Assembly: GCF_003692615.1 (NCBI RefSeq)
Contig: NZ_CP023540.1
Coordinates: forward strand, 1,116,001 to 1,180,000
Direction of reading: 5' to 3'
DNA: 64,000 nt
DNA from: Chryseobacterium sp. 6424
GTDB taxonomy: Bacteria; Bacteroidota; Bacteroidia; Flavobacteriales; Weeksellaceae
Of the stretch, positions 8,712-20,715 are shown one piece after another. Made by a program: the position numbers and the translations under genes. The notes beneath the pieces are model-generated. The model was not told the DNA's origin and did no database searches. It was given only the letters and a program-made list of their open reading frames with translations. Numbering within the stretch: position 1 is the stretch's first letter; each line of letters opens with the position of its first letter.

Positions 8712-9389
8712 ATGTCGATAAAATTTCTGGCTGAGGACGACCGCCCGCGCGAAAAATTTTTACTGAAGGGTAAAAATGCACTGTCTGATGCCGAACTTTT
8801 AGCCATCATCATGGGAAGTGGCAGCCGTAATGAGTCTGCTGTGGAACTTGCACGCCGTATCCTTTCTTCAGCGGATAACAGCTGGCACCAGCTGTCTTTA
8901 CTTACCATTGCAGAACTCACTAAGTTCAAAGGTGTTGGCGAGGCAAAAGCTATTTCTATCGCCACCGCACTCGAGATCGGCCGCCGGAAATCCTCGCAGG
9001 ACGTTCCCGAGAAATTACAAATCAGCAGCAGTGCCGATGCTTTCAAGATACTGCATCCGTTTCTGTCAGATTTAAGGACTGAGGAGTTTTGGGCGGTTTT
9101 CCTGAATCATAATAACCGGATCATTACCAAATCAAGGCTTTCATCAGGCGGCATTAACCAATCCGTGGTAGATGTGCGTATCCTGTTTAGATCTGCGCTG
9201 GAGCATTGTGCCACCGGCATCATCGTAGCGCATAACCATCCGTCCGGTAATCAAAAGCCAAGCCCCGAGGACCTGAGGATCACCAAACAAATCAGCGAAG
9301 GCGCAAAACTGCTGAACATTCAGCTGCTCGATCATCTGATCATTACCCAGAACAGTTATCTTAGTTTTGCAGACGAAAATTTGCTATGA
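8712..9389 (+). CDS. radC: RadC family protein (JAB/MPN domain)
   Basis: A 225-residue RadC-family protein. The N-terminal helix-hairpin-helix part holds LSDAELLAIIMGSG and LTKFKGVGEAKA. The C-terminal JAB domain keeps the metal-binding signature HNHPSGNQKPSPED at about residues 174-187. RadC was historically called a DNA repair protein, but its real role is unsettled. The gene begins 5 bases after the lolD-like stop and overlaps the next gene by 4 bases (ATGA), so the three are probably co-transcribed. Confidence 0.93.
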   Translation: MSIKFLAEDDRPREKFLLKGKNALSDAELLAIIMGSGSRNESAVELARRILSSADNSWHQLSLLTIAELTKFKGVGEAKAISIATALEIGRRKSSQDVPEKLQISSSADAFKILHPFLSDLRTEEFWAVFLNHNNRIITKSRLSSGGINQSVVDVRILFRSALEHCATGIIVAHNHPSGNQKPSPEDLRITKQISEGAKLLNIQLLDHLIITQNSYLSFADENLL

Positions 9390-10278
9390 TTAAAAGACTG
9401 AAATACCCAGAAATCGACTTTAATAAATATTCCGCCTGTATAGAAAGCGCTGCGCAATACAAATATACCGCGGAAAGAAGCTTTCTGGATATCGTATCAG
9501 GCAACAATTGGGAGCTGCTGGTGTATAAAGATTACGAGGCCGTGATGCCCGTACCATATATATTTAAATTCGGTTTAAGGTTCGTCCTGAACCCCAACCT
9601 CTGCCAGCAACTTGGCATTTTCTCTAAGAAAGATATGGTTGGACTGAATGAAGAATTTCTGGCTTTTTTCAGGCAGAATTACAGGATCTGGTATTATGCT
9701 TTTAATGATAGCAATGGTTTTCGATCTCCACTTCCTACCCGAAAAATTTTTTGATGTTTCCGGAGGTTTACGAGAAGGTTTACCACAACTATTCCCCGAA
9801 AAGGAAACGCAAACTCCGGATAGATGAAAATGTACGCTCGCGTCTGCGTATCGACAAATACATGGATTTGGGTCTGGCGATCCCGTTCATTAATGATCAT
9901 ATGGCAGGCGCTGGGAATAAGAAAGACCTGAAAAGCTTCATTGGCAAGTTCACCCGTTTCTATCAGGTCGGGGATCTTCGATTCTATGGTTTCTTTCATG
10001 ATGGGCAACTCATAAACCTGTTGGCACTGCATATCAGCAAGTCCACTGTGGCGTTACTCGGCACCTTCAATGACCGCAAATTCCTGAAACTGAATGGTGC
10101 GTCCATACTGATAGATCATGCGATAAAAGATTATATTGAGACACATGTATTTGATTTTGAGGGTAGTGAGGTGCCGGCGGTCGAAGAATTTTTCCGTGGT
10201 TTCCGTCCCCAGTTGGCATCTTATCCTTACATCCTGCACTCGCGCAAAGATTTACTCCTCAACCTACTCGGAAAGTAG
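9386..10278 (+). pseudogene. FemAB/GNAT-like hypothetical protein, frameshifted
   Basis: Two abutting reading frames appear to be one gene. The first (from ATG 9386, MIKRLKYPEIDFNKY, 122 residues) ends at a TGA at 9752-9754. The second continues in the -1 frame as LMFPEVYEKVYHNYSPKRKRKLR to 10278. One additional A in the A5T6 run at 9742-9752 would join them as ...TRKNFLMFPEVYEKV..., giving about 297 residues. The C-terminal part (FYGFFHDGQLINLLALH, then FDFEGSEVPAVEEFFRGF) resembles GNAT/FemAB-fold acyltransferases of Bacteroidetes, by recollection of the pattern only. It overlaps radC by 4 bases. The lesion could be a homopolymer sequencing error or real. Confidence 0.6.
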
Positions 10279-10314
10279 CAAATAATTAGTAATTTTGCCT
10301 CCTTATTTCCGGAC

Positions 10315-10824
10315 ATGATCGACTGGCCTTATTTTCCGTATTTGTTTGCTCTGCTGCTGGCGGTGCCTTTTCTTATTTACCTTAGGCAGTTCGTGTACAG
10401 TTACATCAGGCTGAAGAATAAGGAGATTCAGCTGTTGACCGTCAAGGGAAATTCCGGCCATCGCCTGCAGGCGTATGAGCGGCTCACACTTTTTCTGGAA
10501 CGCCTGAAACCCAGCCATCTGGTCACCAAATTCGACAGAAACCTGCAGCCGCACGAATTTTTGTTTTTAGCAGAGAAAACCATCACCGAAGAGTTTGATT
10601 ATAATGCTTCGCAGCAGTTATACCTTACTAAAAACAGTTGGAAAGCGGTACTGAAGGCAAAAAATACCGTCCTTAATCTGCTGCATGCCACGTATGATAA
10701 ATTAGGCAAAGAGGCAAATCTTGAAGAGTTTAAAACGGTTTTCCTGATGAATTATATCGAAGGGGAAGATGTAGTGGCACAAACCATTGAGGAACTGAGA
10801 AAAGAAAATTTAATTATAAACTAA
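10315..10824 (+). CDS. Membrane-anchored hypothetical protein (DUF7935-like)
   Basis: A 169-residue protein with one N-terminal membrane helix (about residues 6-27, FPYLFALLLAVPFLIYL) and a basic, helical cytoplasmic part. It resembles a small family common in flavobacteria, which I believe is DUF7935; no function is assigned. The gene lies 10 bases upstream of inorganic pyrophosphatase in the same direction, so the two are likely co-transcribed. The start codon is the first ATG after the previous gene and places the helix at the N-terminus. Confidence 0.65.
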   Translation: MIDWPYFPYLFALLLAVPFLIYLRQFVYSYIRLKNKEIQLLTVKGNSGHRLQAYERLTLFLERLKPSHLVTKFDRNLQPHEFLFLAEKTITEEFDYNASQQLYLTKNSWKAVLKAKNTVLNLLHATYDKLGKEANLEEFKTVFLMNYIEGEDVVAQTIEELRKENLIIN

Positions 10825-10833
10825 AAATAATAA

Positions 10834-11445
10834 ATGATACCAAATTTTAAAGCACACCCATGGCATGGTATTTCGGCCGGACCGGAAGTACCCACTGTTG
10901 TGAATGTTTTCGTAGAAATTGTTCCCAGTGATACCATTAAATATGAAATTGATAAACAAAGCGGTTACCTGAAGGTAGATCGCCCACAGCAATTTTCAAA
11001 TATCATTCCGGCGCTTTACGGTTTTATACCGCGTACCTACTGTCATGATGAAGTGCTTAAACTGGCCATTGAAAGCGGTGCGCCAGATGTGAATACGGGT
11101 GACCTCGACCCGCTGGATATCTGTGTGCTCAGTTCGCACAACATCCATGCAGGAGGCATGCTGATGGAGGCGATCCCAATCGGTGGCTTCAAAATGATTG
11201 ATAAGGGAGAGGCGGATGATAAGATCGTAGCCGTGATGAAGGGTGACCATGCATTCGGGCATTTCCGCGATATTACCGAACTTCCACAGGCAGAGGTAAA
11301 AAGACTGATGCATTACTTCCTTACCTATAAAAACCTGCCGGATGAGCCTGCAAAATGCCGCATCCATGAAGTATATGGTGCCGAGCATGCCCAAAACGTG
11401 ATCCGGGCTTCGCAGAAAGATTATGCTAACAAATTTGGGGGATAA
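10834..11445 (+). CDS. ppa: Inorganic pyrophosphatase (family I, soluble)
   Basis: A 203-residue cytosolic enzyme that hydrolyses pyrophosphate to two phosphates and so drives biosynthetic reactions. The family I metal-binding signature DLDPLD is at about residues 90-95, and the N-terminal region (HPWHGISAGPEVP, then VNVFVEIVPSDTIKYEID) is typical. It is followed by a terminator and, 136 bases later, by a membrane pyrophosphatase, so two different pyrophosphate-consuming enzymes are neighbours. Confidence 0.95.
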   Translation: MIPNFKAHPWHGISAGPEVPTVVNVFVEIVPSDTIKYEIDKQSGYLKVDRPQQFSNIIPALYGFIPRTYCHDEVLKLAIESGAPDVNTGDLDPLDICVLSSHNIHAGGMLMEAIPIGGFKMIDKGEADDKIVAVMKGDHAFGHFRDITELPQAEVKRLMHYFLTYKNLPDEPAKCRIHEVYGAEHAQNVIRASQKDYANKFGG

Positions 11446-11470
11446 ACCACCACCTGAATAACTGATAAAA

Positions 11471-11498
11471 GACAGATGCCCAGCGTCTGTCTTTTTTG
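11471..11498 (+). terminator. Intrinsic terminator after ppa
   Basis: Stem GACAGATGC (11471-11479) pairs with GCGTCTGTC (11483-11491) including one G-T pair. The loop is CCA, followed by a T6 run. Confidence 0.85.
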
Positions 11499-11580
11499 TT
11501 TTATACCGCTAAGTTTAAAATAAAATACGTATTTTCGAGTGTGTTATTATCAAAGGCACTAACATTAAAAGTTATAAACT

Positions 11581-14316
11581 ATGGATTTATTTATTTTAGT
11601 ACCGCTCTTCGGTATTATTGCGTTGGTCTACACCTTCCTGCAGAGCAGTTGGGTAAGTAAGCAAAATGCCGGTAACGACCGGATGAAGGAAATCAGTGGG
11701 CACATTGCCGACGGCGCCATGGCTTTCCTGAAAGCAGAATACAAAATCATGGCGTATTTTGTAGTCATTGTAGCCGTTTTACTCGCACTTATGGGTGCCT
11801 CCAATTCCAATTCACACTGGACGATTGGTATCGCATTCGTCATCGGTGCCGTTTTGTCGGCCCTAGCAGGCTTTATCGGGATGCGCATCGCCACCAAAGC
11901 CAATGTGCGTACTGCCGAAGCTGCCAAAACTTCCTTATCGAAAGCCCTCAAAGTATCCTTTACCGGAGGTTCAGTGATGGGGATGGGGGTGGCCGGACTT
12001 GCTGTACTCGGGCTTGGTGCGCTGTATCTCATTATCAAACAGATCTTTGCGCCAGATGCGGGGGTGGACAGCCATGAGATGGAACGTACCATTGAAATTC
12101 TTACCGGGTTCTCCCTGGGTGCGGAGTCTATCGCGCTCTTCGCCAGGGTAGGCGGAGGTATCTATACCAAAGCCGCGGACGTAGGTGCCGACCTTGTAGG
12201 AAAGGTTGAAGCCGGTATCCCGGAAGATGATCCGCGAAACCCAGCTACCATTGCAGATAACGTAGGTGATAACGTAGGCGATGTAGCCGGTATGGGTGCC
12301 GATTTATTTGGTTCCTATGTTGCGACGGTATTGGCCACGATGGTATTGGGCCGCGAGACTTTCTCGGAAGATGCTTTCGGAGGGTACGCACCGATATTAT
12401 TACCGATGCTGATCGCAGGTACTGGGATTATCTTCTCCATGATCGGCGCGTTGTTCGTAAAGATCAGCGAGACTACTGAACTTGACACCGCTCCGGTACA
12501 AAATGCCCTGAATTTAGGGAACTGGGGAAGTATCGTACTGACAGCGGTTTCATCTTATTTCCTGGTAAATTATCTGTTACCGGCTACCATGTCCTTACGT
12601 GGCCATGAATTTACGAAGATGGGCGTATTTGGTGCCATCATCGTAGGATTGGTCGTAGGAACATTGATGAGCATCATTACCGAATATTATACGGCCATGG
12701 GCAAACGCCCGGTGAAGAGTATCGTTAAGCAGTCCTCCACCGGCCATGCCACCAACATCATCGGCGGGCTTTCTGTGGGGATGGAATCTACCTTACTGCC
12801 GATCATTGTATTGGCGGGTGGTATTTACGGTTCTTACCTATGTGCCGGGCTTTACGGTGTGGCGATTGCAGCGGCGGGTATGATGGCAACCACGGCCATG
12901 CAGCTTGCGATTGACGCGTTCGGGCCGATTGCCGATAACGCAGGTGGTATCGCCGAGATGAGCGAACTGCCAAAAGAAGTTCGTGAAAAGACCGACATCC
13001 TGGATGCTGTAGGGAATACCACAGCGGCAACGGGCAAAGGATTTGCGATTGCTTCCGCAGCCTTGACGGCGCTGGCATTGTTTGCCGCTTTTGTAGGCAT
13101 TGCAGGCATTGATGGCATTGACATCTACCGCGCCGATGTATTGGCCGGACTTTTTGTAGGCGCTATGATTCCTTTTATCTTCTCGTCACTTGCGATTACC
13201 GCTGTTGGCCAGGCAGCGATGGCCATGGTAGAGGAAGTGCGCCGCCAGTTCCGCGAAATCCCCGGCATCCTTGAGGGTAAAGCTACCCCGGAATATGAGA
13301 AATGTGTAGCCATTTCTACGGATGCTTCCATCAGGAAAATGTTATTGCCCGGTGCCATCGCACTTATTTCGCCGCTATTGGTAGGCTTCATTTTCGGGCC
13401 AGAGGTGCTGGGTGGCTTCTTGGCAGGTGCTACCGTTTCCGGTGTACTTATGGGCATGTTCCAGAACAACGCCGGTGGCGCATGGGATAATGCCAAGAAG
13501 TCTTTCGAGAAAGGTGTTGATATCAACGGGCAAACGTTCTACAAAGGATCAGATCCGCACAAAGCTTCTGTGACTGGGGATACCGTTGGAGATCCTTTTA
13601 AGGACACTTCCGGTCCGTCGATGAATATCTTAATTAAGCTGATGTCGATTGTATCACTCGTGATCGCGCCTACTTTAGCGGTACTTCATAAAGACCAGAT
13701 CGAAAAGAACCGTCAAGATAAATTCGAAGCTATGTCCGAAAGAATAGGGCTTGCTGGTGTTTCCGCTGAACCGGGAATGAACGCCGGTACTACGGTAGCT
13801 GCGCAGGAAGTACGCGGGGCACTGAATGCGGACGGTGATTTTGTATATGAAACCGGTGAAGTACAAGAGGTGAAGATGGGCCGAAAATCTGTATTGATGG
13901 GTAAAAACAGTCAGGTATATGCCTTGTATAACGGTGTGAAACTGAAAGACCAGCTGTTGCTGGACCCAAATTTGTGGTACACCATTGAGAACCTGCACTT
14001 CCAGAGTGGCAGCAGCGACCTGAAGCCGGGTGCTGAAAAAGAACTGAACAATCTGGCAGAAATCATGAATGAATATCCAGACCTGAAGATCAAACTCGGG
14101 GGATATACCGATGATACAGGTAATGCCGATACGAATATGAAACTCTCCAACCTGCGTGCGCAGACCGCCAAACTGAAGCTGCTTGAAATGGGCATCGCGT
14201 CTGACCGTATCGAAACAGAAGGCTACGGCCCGCTGTTCCCGGTTTGCGAGGGTAACGACACGGATGAGTGTAAAGCCAGAAACCGCAGAATTGATATAAG
14301 AGTCATAAGTTTCTAG
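11581..14316 (+). CDS. hppA: Membrane ion-translocating pyrophosphatase fused to a C-terminal OmpA-like domain
   Basis: A 911-residue protein. Residues 1 to about 700 form a membrane pyrophosphatase with about 16 helices that pumps H+ and/or Na+ using pyrophosphate. The catalytic segment [11 protein letters not shown] (about 200-210) and the following [21 protein letters not shown] are intact. [10 protein letters not shown] (near 477) has Ala where K+-independent enzymes have Lys, so this should be a K+-dependent type. After a linker of about 90 residues, residues 800-911 form an OmpA/MotB-type peptidoglycan-binding domain with GGYTDDTG and KLSNLRAQ. Membrane pyrophosphatase C-termini face outward, so the OmpA domain would be periplasmic. 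Ion specificity is not resolved. Confidence 0.93.
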   Translation: MDLFILVPLFGIIALVYTFLQSSWVSKQNAGNDRMKEISGHIADGAMAFLKAEYKIMAYFVVIVAVLLALMGASNSNSHWTIGIAFVIGAVLSALAGFIGMRIATKANVRTAEAAKTSLSKALKVSFTGGSVMGMGVAGLAVLGLGALYLIIKQIFAPDAGVDSHEMERTIEILTGFSLGAESIALFARVGGGIYTKAADVGADLVGKVEAGIPEDDPRNPATIADNVGDNVGDVAGMGADLFGSYVATVLATMVLGRETFSEDAFGGYAPILLPMLIAGTGIIFSMIGALFVKISETTELDTAPVQNALNLGNWGSIVLTAVSSYFLVNYLLPATMSLRGHEFTKMGVFGAIIVGLVVGTLMSIITEYYTAMGKRPVKSIVKQSSTGHATNIIGGLSVGMESTLLPIIVLAGGIYGSYLCAGLYGVAIAAAGMMATTAMQLAIDAFGPIADNAGGIAEMSELPKEVREKTDILDAVGNTTAATGKGFAIASAALTALALFAAFVGIAGIDGIDIYRADVLAGLFVGAMIPFIFSSLAITAVGQAAMAMVEEVRRQFREIPGILEGKATPEYEKCVAISTDASIRKMLLPGAIALISPLLVGFIFGPEVLGGFLAGATVSGVLMGMFQNNAGGAWDNAKKSFEKGVDINGQTFYKGSDPHKASVTGDTVGDPFKDTSGPSMNILIKLMSIVSLVIAPTLAVLHKDQIEKNRQDKFEAMSERIGLAGVSAEPGMNAGTTVAAQEVRGALNADGDFVYETGEVQEVKMGRKSVLMGKNSQVYALYNGVKLKDQLLLDPNLWYTIENLHFQSGSSDLKPGAEKELNNLAEIMNEYPDLKIKLGGYTDDTGNADTNMKLSNLRAQTAKLKLLEMGIASDRIETEGYGPLFPVCEGNDTDECKARNRRIDIRVISF

Positions 14317-14335
14317 TTTAAAACCCACAAAAACA

Positions 14336-14372
14336 AAAGAATCCCGGCCTTTGAAGCCGGGATTCTTTTTTT
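14336..14372. terminator. Terminator between hppA and ligA, possibly bidirectional
   Basis: AATCCCGGC (14340-14348) pairs with GCCGGGATT (14356-14364), followed by a T run on the + strand. The preceding A-rich stretch gives a weaker T tract on the - strand for convergent ligA. Confidence 0.85.
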
Positions 14373-14388
14373 ATAGGATTCTTTTTTT

Positions 14389-16407
<2,019 letters not shown>

Positions 16408-16496
16408 TTAATGAAAGTGGCTATCCACTTTATACAAAAATAGCATAAAATAGACAGCCATGATAGGGTTAGACGCATTTTTAATGCAGCCTGAAA

Positions 16497-18569
16497 TCAG
16501 TTTTTAAGCAGCTCACTAAGTTTGATGGCTACTTTTTCACCATTGGGTAACATTTCCTTTTCGAGGATCACGTTGATCGGTACGGCGGGCAGGTCAAGGG
16601 CGCCCATGGCTTCCACCGGTGCGTCGAGATATTGGAAACAGTGGCGCGAAATGCGGTGTGCGAAGGCTTCCGCGAATGAGTTGTTGATTTGTTCCTCGGT
16701 CAGTACCAAGCATTTCCCGTGTAATTTCACACGTTCGTAGACCAAGGCCTCATCCAGGGGTATCAGGGTGCGCAGGTCGATAACCTCAACTTTTCCGGGG
16801 TGTTGCTTCGCGGCTTCCTTGGCCCAGTAAACGCCCATGCCATAGGTGACCACCACTACGGTACGTCCTTTACTGACTTCTTCATCATCGGCTTTCAGTA
16901 TGATATTGGCTTTGCCAAACGGTAAGATGTAATCTTCCGCGGGCTCGATGGTCTTGGCTTCTTCAGTGCCGGGCACCTTGCTCCAATACAAGCCTTTGTG
17001 TTCGAGCATGATCACAGGGTTCGGATCGTAATAGGCCGCTTTCAGCAATCCTTTAAAATCAGCTGCGTTGCTTGGGTAGGCAATTTTAATCCCTTTGATG
17101 TTGGCCAGGATGCTCTCTACGCTGCCGCTGTGGTAAGGTCCGCCACCGCCATAGGCACCGATGGGTACCCGAATGATATTGCTCACCGGAAATTTCCCCC
17201 CACTTAGATAACACGATTTCGAGATCTCGGTGATCAGCTGGTTGATGCCCGGGTAAATATAGTCGGCAAACTGTACCTCTACGATAGGTCTCAGTCCTAC
17301 AGCACTCATCCCAACGGTGGACCCGATGATGTAGGCCTCCTGGATCGGGGTGTTGAAGACTCTTTTATTGCCAAACTTCTTTCCTAAGGTCACCGTTTCA
17401 CGGAATACGCCGCCAATGCGTTCGCCCACATCCTGGCCGTAAAGTACCGCTTCAGGATGCTTCCACATCAGTTCCTGTATCGCGTGGATCGCGGCATCCA
17501 CCATCACTATCTTTTCCTGTCCTGCCGGGTTTCTGTCCCCGATTTCCTCAGTAACAGGAGTGGGCGCAAAAACGTGCTGGGTAACGGTCTCAGGCTGTGG
17601 AGCCGGTGCCTGCTGGGCCTTCAGGAACGCCTGTTCAGCCAAAGTTCTGGCTTCCGCCTCCATTTCATGCAGCGTTGCCTCACCCAGGCCTTCTTCCAGT
17701 AGGCAGGCTTTTAAAATAACGCCCGGATCTTTCGTGCGGTGCTTTATGAGGTCATCTTCGGTACGGTAGAACTCGCGGCGCACCCCGGAAGTATGATGCC
17801 CAATCAGTACGGTTTTTGCGCATACCAGCATCGGCTTACGTTCGGTGCGTACAAAATCCACCGCTTCCTTCATCCCTTCATAGCTGGCAATGAAGTCGGT
17901 CCCGTCAATACGCATGCGGTTAAGACCGGTAAAACCTGCCACGAAATCATAGGCATCGGCGGTACGGGCTTCGTCCTTGGTTACCGAAATGCCCCATTCA
18001 TTGTCCTGCACCAAAAAGATGATAGGCAGCTGATGCAGTGCGGCAAACTGAAACGCTTCGGAGACTTCCCCTTCCGTTACGGAGTTGTCACCAAGACTGC
18101 ACACGACCACTGGATTATTCTCAAAATCCTTGAGTTTGAAATGTTCAATATACTGTATGCCCTGCGCTACGCCAGCCGTTGGGATGGTTTGCATGCCCGT
18201 AGCTGAACTTTGGTGGATGATCTTGGGTTTGTCAGCATCCAGGCTGGAGGGGTGAGAGTAATAGGAACGTCCGCCTGAGAATGGGTCTTCTGCTTTGGCC
18301 AGAAGCTGAAGCATCAGTTGGTAAGGCTCGAAACCAATACCGAGGAGCAGGCTCTCATCACGGTAATAGGGGGACACCCAGTCATCCTTAGTCAGTTGAT
18401 AGGCGGTGGCCAGCTGTATGGCCTCATGCCCGCGGGAAGTGCTGTGTACATAGGTGGTGACACTTCTGTTTTCTTCATAAAGGTCGGCCATGGCCCTGGC
18501 GAGCATCATGTGCCGGTACGCACGGACTAAAATTTCCTGAGAGACGGTTTTTCCGGTTTTCATTTCCAT
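16497..18569 (-). CDS. Fused alpha/beta E1 component of a branched-chain 2-oxoacid dehydrogenase
   Basis: A 690-residue thiamine-diphosphate enzyme in which E1-alpha (about residues 1-325) and E1-beta (about 345-690) are joined by a Pro/Ala/Gln-rich linker. The ThDP motif runs from SLGDNSVTEGE to QDNEWG (about 155-195). The beta half carries EAYIIGSTVGMSAVGLRPIVE and YGGGGPYHSGS. This fused form is typical for Bacteroidetes 2-oxoisovalerate-type dehydrogenases of Val/Leu/Ile catabolism. It is distinct from the separate pdhA in this window. Which 2-oxoacid it prefers is not readable from the sequence. The start could also be the ATG two codons later. Confidence 0.9.
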   Translation of the reverse strand: MEMKTGKTVSQEILVRAYRHMMLARAMADLYEENRSVTTYVHSTSRGHEAIQLATAYQLTKDDWVSPYYRDESLLLGIGFEPYQLMLQLLAKAEDPFSGGRSYYSHPSSLDADKPKIIHQSSATGMQTIPTAGVAQGIQYIEHFKLKDFENNPVVVCSLGDNSVTEGEVSEAFQFAALHQLPIIFLVQDNEWGISVTKDEARTADAYDFVAGFTGLNRMRIDGTDFIASYEGMKEAVDFVRTERKPMLVCAKTVLIGHHTSGVRREFYRTEDDLIKHRTKDPGVILKACLLEEGLGEATLHEMEAEARTLAEQAFLKAQQAPAPQPETVTQHVFAPTPVTEEIGDRNPAGQEKIVMVDAAIHAIQELMWKHPEAVLYGQDVGERIGGVFRETVTLGKKFGNKRVFNTPIQEAYIIGSTVGMSAVGLRPIVEVQFADYIYPGINQLITEISKSCYLSGGKFPVSNIIRVPIGAYGGGGPYHSGSVESILANIKGIKIAYPSNAADFKGLLKAAYYDPNPVIMLEHKGLYWSKVPGTEEAKTIEPAEDYILPFGKANIILKADDEEVSKGRTVVVVTYGMGVYWAKEAAKQHPGKVEVIDLRTLIPLDEALVYERVKLHGKCLVLTEEQINNSFAEAFAHRISRHCFQYLDAPVEAMGALDLPAVPINVILEKEMLPNGEKVAIKLSELLKN

Positions 18570-18657
18570 ATTTTCAAAGATATTAATTTTAGTATAACTA
18601 AAAAAATACGGAATTGAATCTGGGAATGAATTTTATGTAATGCGTGACCATAAAGAA

Positions 18658-18683
18658 CCTGCTGACCTGGAATTGCCAGCAGG
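18658..18683 (-). terminator. Terminator-like hairpin downstream of SDR gene
   Basis: CCTGCTG (18658-18664) and CAGCAGG (18677-18683) form a 7-bp stem. On the minus strand it is followed by TTCTTTAT, a weak T tract, so termination of the SDR transcript is plausible but not certain. Confidence 0.45.
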
Positions 18684-18722
18684 CGTATGAAAGAATGGTT
18701 GATTTATCTATCTGCGCGTGTC

Positions 18723-19523
18723 TTATGTACCGCTCTCATCTTTCGGAGCCTGGTCCTTGTAGGTTTTTTCAGCCAGTTTACTGTCTGGGGTGATCGCGGA
18801 CTGGGCAGCCTGCATCTTATTTTTCAAGCCTGCCACTACCATGTCGTCGCCCTTCATTAATGCTTCGTAACCGGCTTTGGCGACATCTGCAGGGTCAGAC
18901 ATTTTGTTGTCCATCACCTTGGATTCGAGCATCTGTGCCTTGTTGAAGAAGTCGGTGTCGGTTGGCCCCGGCAGCAGTGCGGTCACTACGATTCCCTGTT
19001 CCTTTACCTCCGCGCCGATCGCTTCGGTAAACGACTGTACAAATGCTTTGGTACCGTGATATACGGATTGCCAAGGTCCCGGAAATCTAGCGGCGATAGA
19101 GGAGGTGTTAAGGATTTTTCCGCTGCCACGGGACAGCATATCTTTCAGGAAGCGTTTGGTGATGATCACAAGGCTGCAGATATTCAGGTGGATGATTTTG
19201 AGTTCCATTTCAAGGTCGGTATCCTTAAATTCCCCATACCAGCCATGCCCGGCGTTGTTCACGAGTATATCTACGGTAAGGTTCCGCTGGGTGATTTCCT
19301 GATGCAGCTCATAGGCCTGCTCCATGTGGAAAAGGTCTTTTGAAATCGTAATCACCTCAATATCACCGATACTTTTCAGTTCATCAGCGGCTTTAGAGAG
19401 TTCATTTTCATCGCGTGCCACTAAAATAAGGTGGTGACCGTCTTTTGCAAACAGCTTGGCGAGTTCAAGTCCAATTCCGGTACTGCCACCCGTGATAAGC
19501 GTGTAGGTTTTTTGATTTTCCAT
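18723..19523 (-). CDS. Short-chain dehydrogenase/reductase (SDR)
   Basis: A 266-residue NAD(P)-dependent oxidoreductase with a Rossmann fold. The cofactor motif TGGSTGIG is at about residues 10-17, NNAG in ILVNNAGHGWYG near 89, and the catalytic Ser and YxxxK as SSIAAR ... YHGTK (about 141-160). It belongs to the classical SDR group similar to DltE/YqjQ-type proteins. A C-terminal tail (…KDQAPKDESGT) is polar and possibly unstructured. It is transcribed alone between the M23 lipoprotein and the branched-chain E1 gene. The substrate is unknown. Confidence 0.9.
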   Translation of the reverse strand: MENQKTYTLITGGSTGIGLELAKLFAKDGHHLILVARDENELSKAADELKSIGDIEVITISKDLFHMEQAYELHQEITQRNLTVDILVNNAGHGWYGEFKDTDLEMELKIIHLNICSLVIITKRFLKDMLSRGSGKILNTSSIAARFPGPWQSVYHGTKAFVQSFTEAIGAEVKEQGIVVTALLPGPTDTDFFNKAQMLESKVMDNKMSDPADVAKAGYEALMKGDDMVVAGLKNKMQAAQSAITPDSKLAEKTYKDQAPKDESGT

Positions 19524-19581
19524 ATTAATGATTTTAATGGAACTAAACGAACAGATATTATGCCAGTTATTTGAATATCAA

Positions 19582-20685
19582 TTAATAAAGCCGGGTTAAA
19601 AGTACAAATCCTTCTAGAGATTCTGTTTTAATGTGCAGCCAATCGCCCACGTGTGCAAGAATTCTTACGGAAGTTTTGGATGGAACGTTAGCGATAATTT
19701 CAAAATCTGCTCCGGGACCCCGCCGAAGGTTTGAAGAGGCTTTTAAAGTTTGTAAAGCTGGAATCTTCAGGGGGCTGCTTTTAGCTGCATCACGTTTACG
19801 CAGAAAAGGCCACGGATCTACCGCACTGCCGGTGGAATAAATGCCGAAATGCAGATGTGGGCTTCCGCCTTTGGCATTGCCCGTGGTACCTACCGTGCCC
19901 AGCGTGTCGCCGGTTCTCACACGGGTTCCTGCCGTCGTCATCACACTGTCGAGATGGGCGTAATAAAGTGAGTTCCCTAAAAGGCCATCCCGCAGCCACA
20001 CCTGTTTTCCACCCAGGCCCTGATGGCCGGTACGCATCACGATGCCATCCACAGCAGCCACCACCGGTGTGCCGCGTGCCGCGAAAATATCCACGCCTTC
20101 ATGGTTTCTCGCACCGCCATCACGCGCCGCACCCCAGAAACTCTGTACCGCCGCATTGCCTTTGCCCGCTACCGGAAACGCGAGCGAAGGTTGGGTATAA
20201 ATCCTAAGATTGAAGGTTCCGCTAAAGCCAATTTCTGGCTGAATGATGATGCGATAACGCCCCGTATTCTCGATGACCTCTGAATAACCATCAGCCTGTA
20301 ACAACTGGCTTGAGGCTGGGCTAACCGGTGAATCGGCCGGATCTACATCCACAAATATCCGCTGCCCAGGAGACTCGGGAAGTCCGGCTTTGATGATGAG
20401 GCGCTCACCACGGTTTAACTCAAGATGATAGGCAAGGGCATGCAGGTCATTGATTTCATATTCGACTATGGCAGAGAATCCGTCATGCACCGAAAGCTGA
20501 CTGGTAGCAGCGACCTCAAAGTTCTTTTTCCATTCTGTCATCAGGCTGTCGGCTCCTTTGAAGCTGCGTTCATACCTGGCGCGGGCGGAGGAATCGAAGA
20601 TGTTTTTGGGCATCTTGAAACCATCACATGCCAAGAGGACAATCGAAACGCAAGCTGTAAGAATTACATTTTTAAGTCTGAACAT
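19582..20685 (-). CDS. M23 (LytM) peptidase lipoprotein with SH3 domain
   Basis: A 367-residue predicted lipoprotein: a hydrophobic signal ends in a lipobox (VLLAC, Cys near residue 20). The peptidase domain has the zinc-binding HEGVD (HxxxD) and HLHF motifs at roughly residues 190-275. A bacterial SH3 domain (about 305-365, LRRGPGADFEII ... VGDWLHIK) closes the protein. The family cleaves peptidoglycan cross-links and SH3 domains bind the wall. An N-terminal region of about 150 residues is unassigned. All metal-binding residues appear present, so catalytic activity is expected. Confidence 0.9.
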   Translation of the reverse strand: MFRLKNVILTACVSIVLLACDGFKMPKNIFDSSARARYERSFKGADSLMTEWKKNFEVAATSQLSVHDGFSAIVEYEINDLHALAYHLELNRGERLIIKAGLPESPGQRIFVDVDPADSPVSPASSQLLQADGYSEVIENTGRYRIIIQPEIGFSGTFNLRIYTQPSLAFPVAGKGNAAVQSFWGAARDGGARNHEGVDIFAARGTPVVAAVDGIVMRTGHQGLGGKQVWLRDGLLGNSLYYAHLDSVMTTAGTRVRTGDTLGTVGTTGNAKGGSPHLHFGIYSTGSAVDPWPFLRKRDAAKSSPLKIPALQTLKASSNLRRGPGADFEIIANVPSKTSVRILAHVGDWLHIKTESLEGFVLLTRLY

Positions 20686-20715
20686 GTGAGCTTTAATGCA
20701 AAAATACCGCCGTCT

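Noticed and set aside
9742..9754. Programmed -1 ribosomal frameshift at the A5T6 run
   Set aside because: The run does not align as X-XXY-YYZ in the upstream frame, and no stimulatory hairpin is evident. A one-base deletion is simpler.
13675..14328. A 217-codon open frame on the minus strand
   Set aside because: It lies entirely opposite the OmpA part of hppA, which has a strong protein signature. Its own translation looks like no protein.
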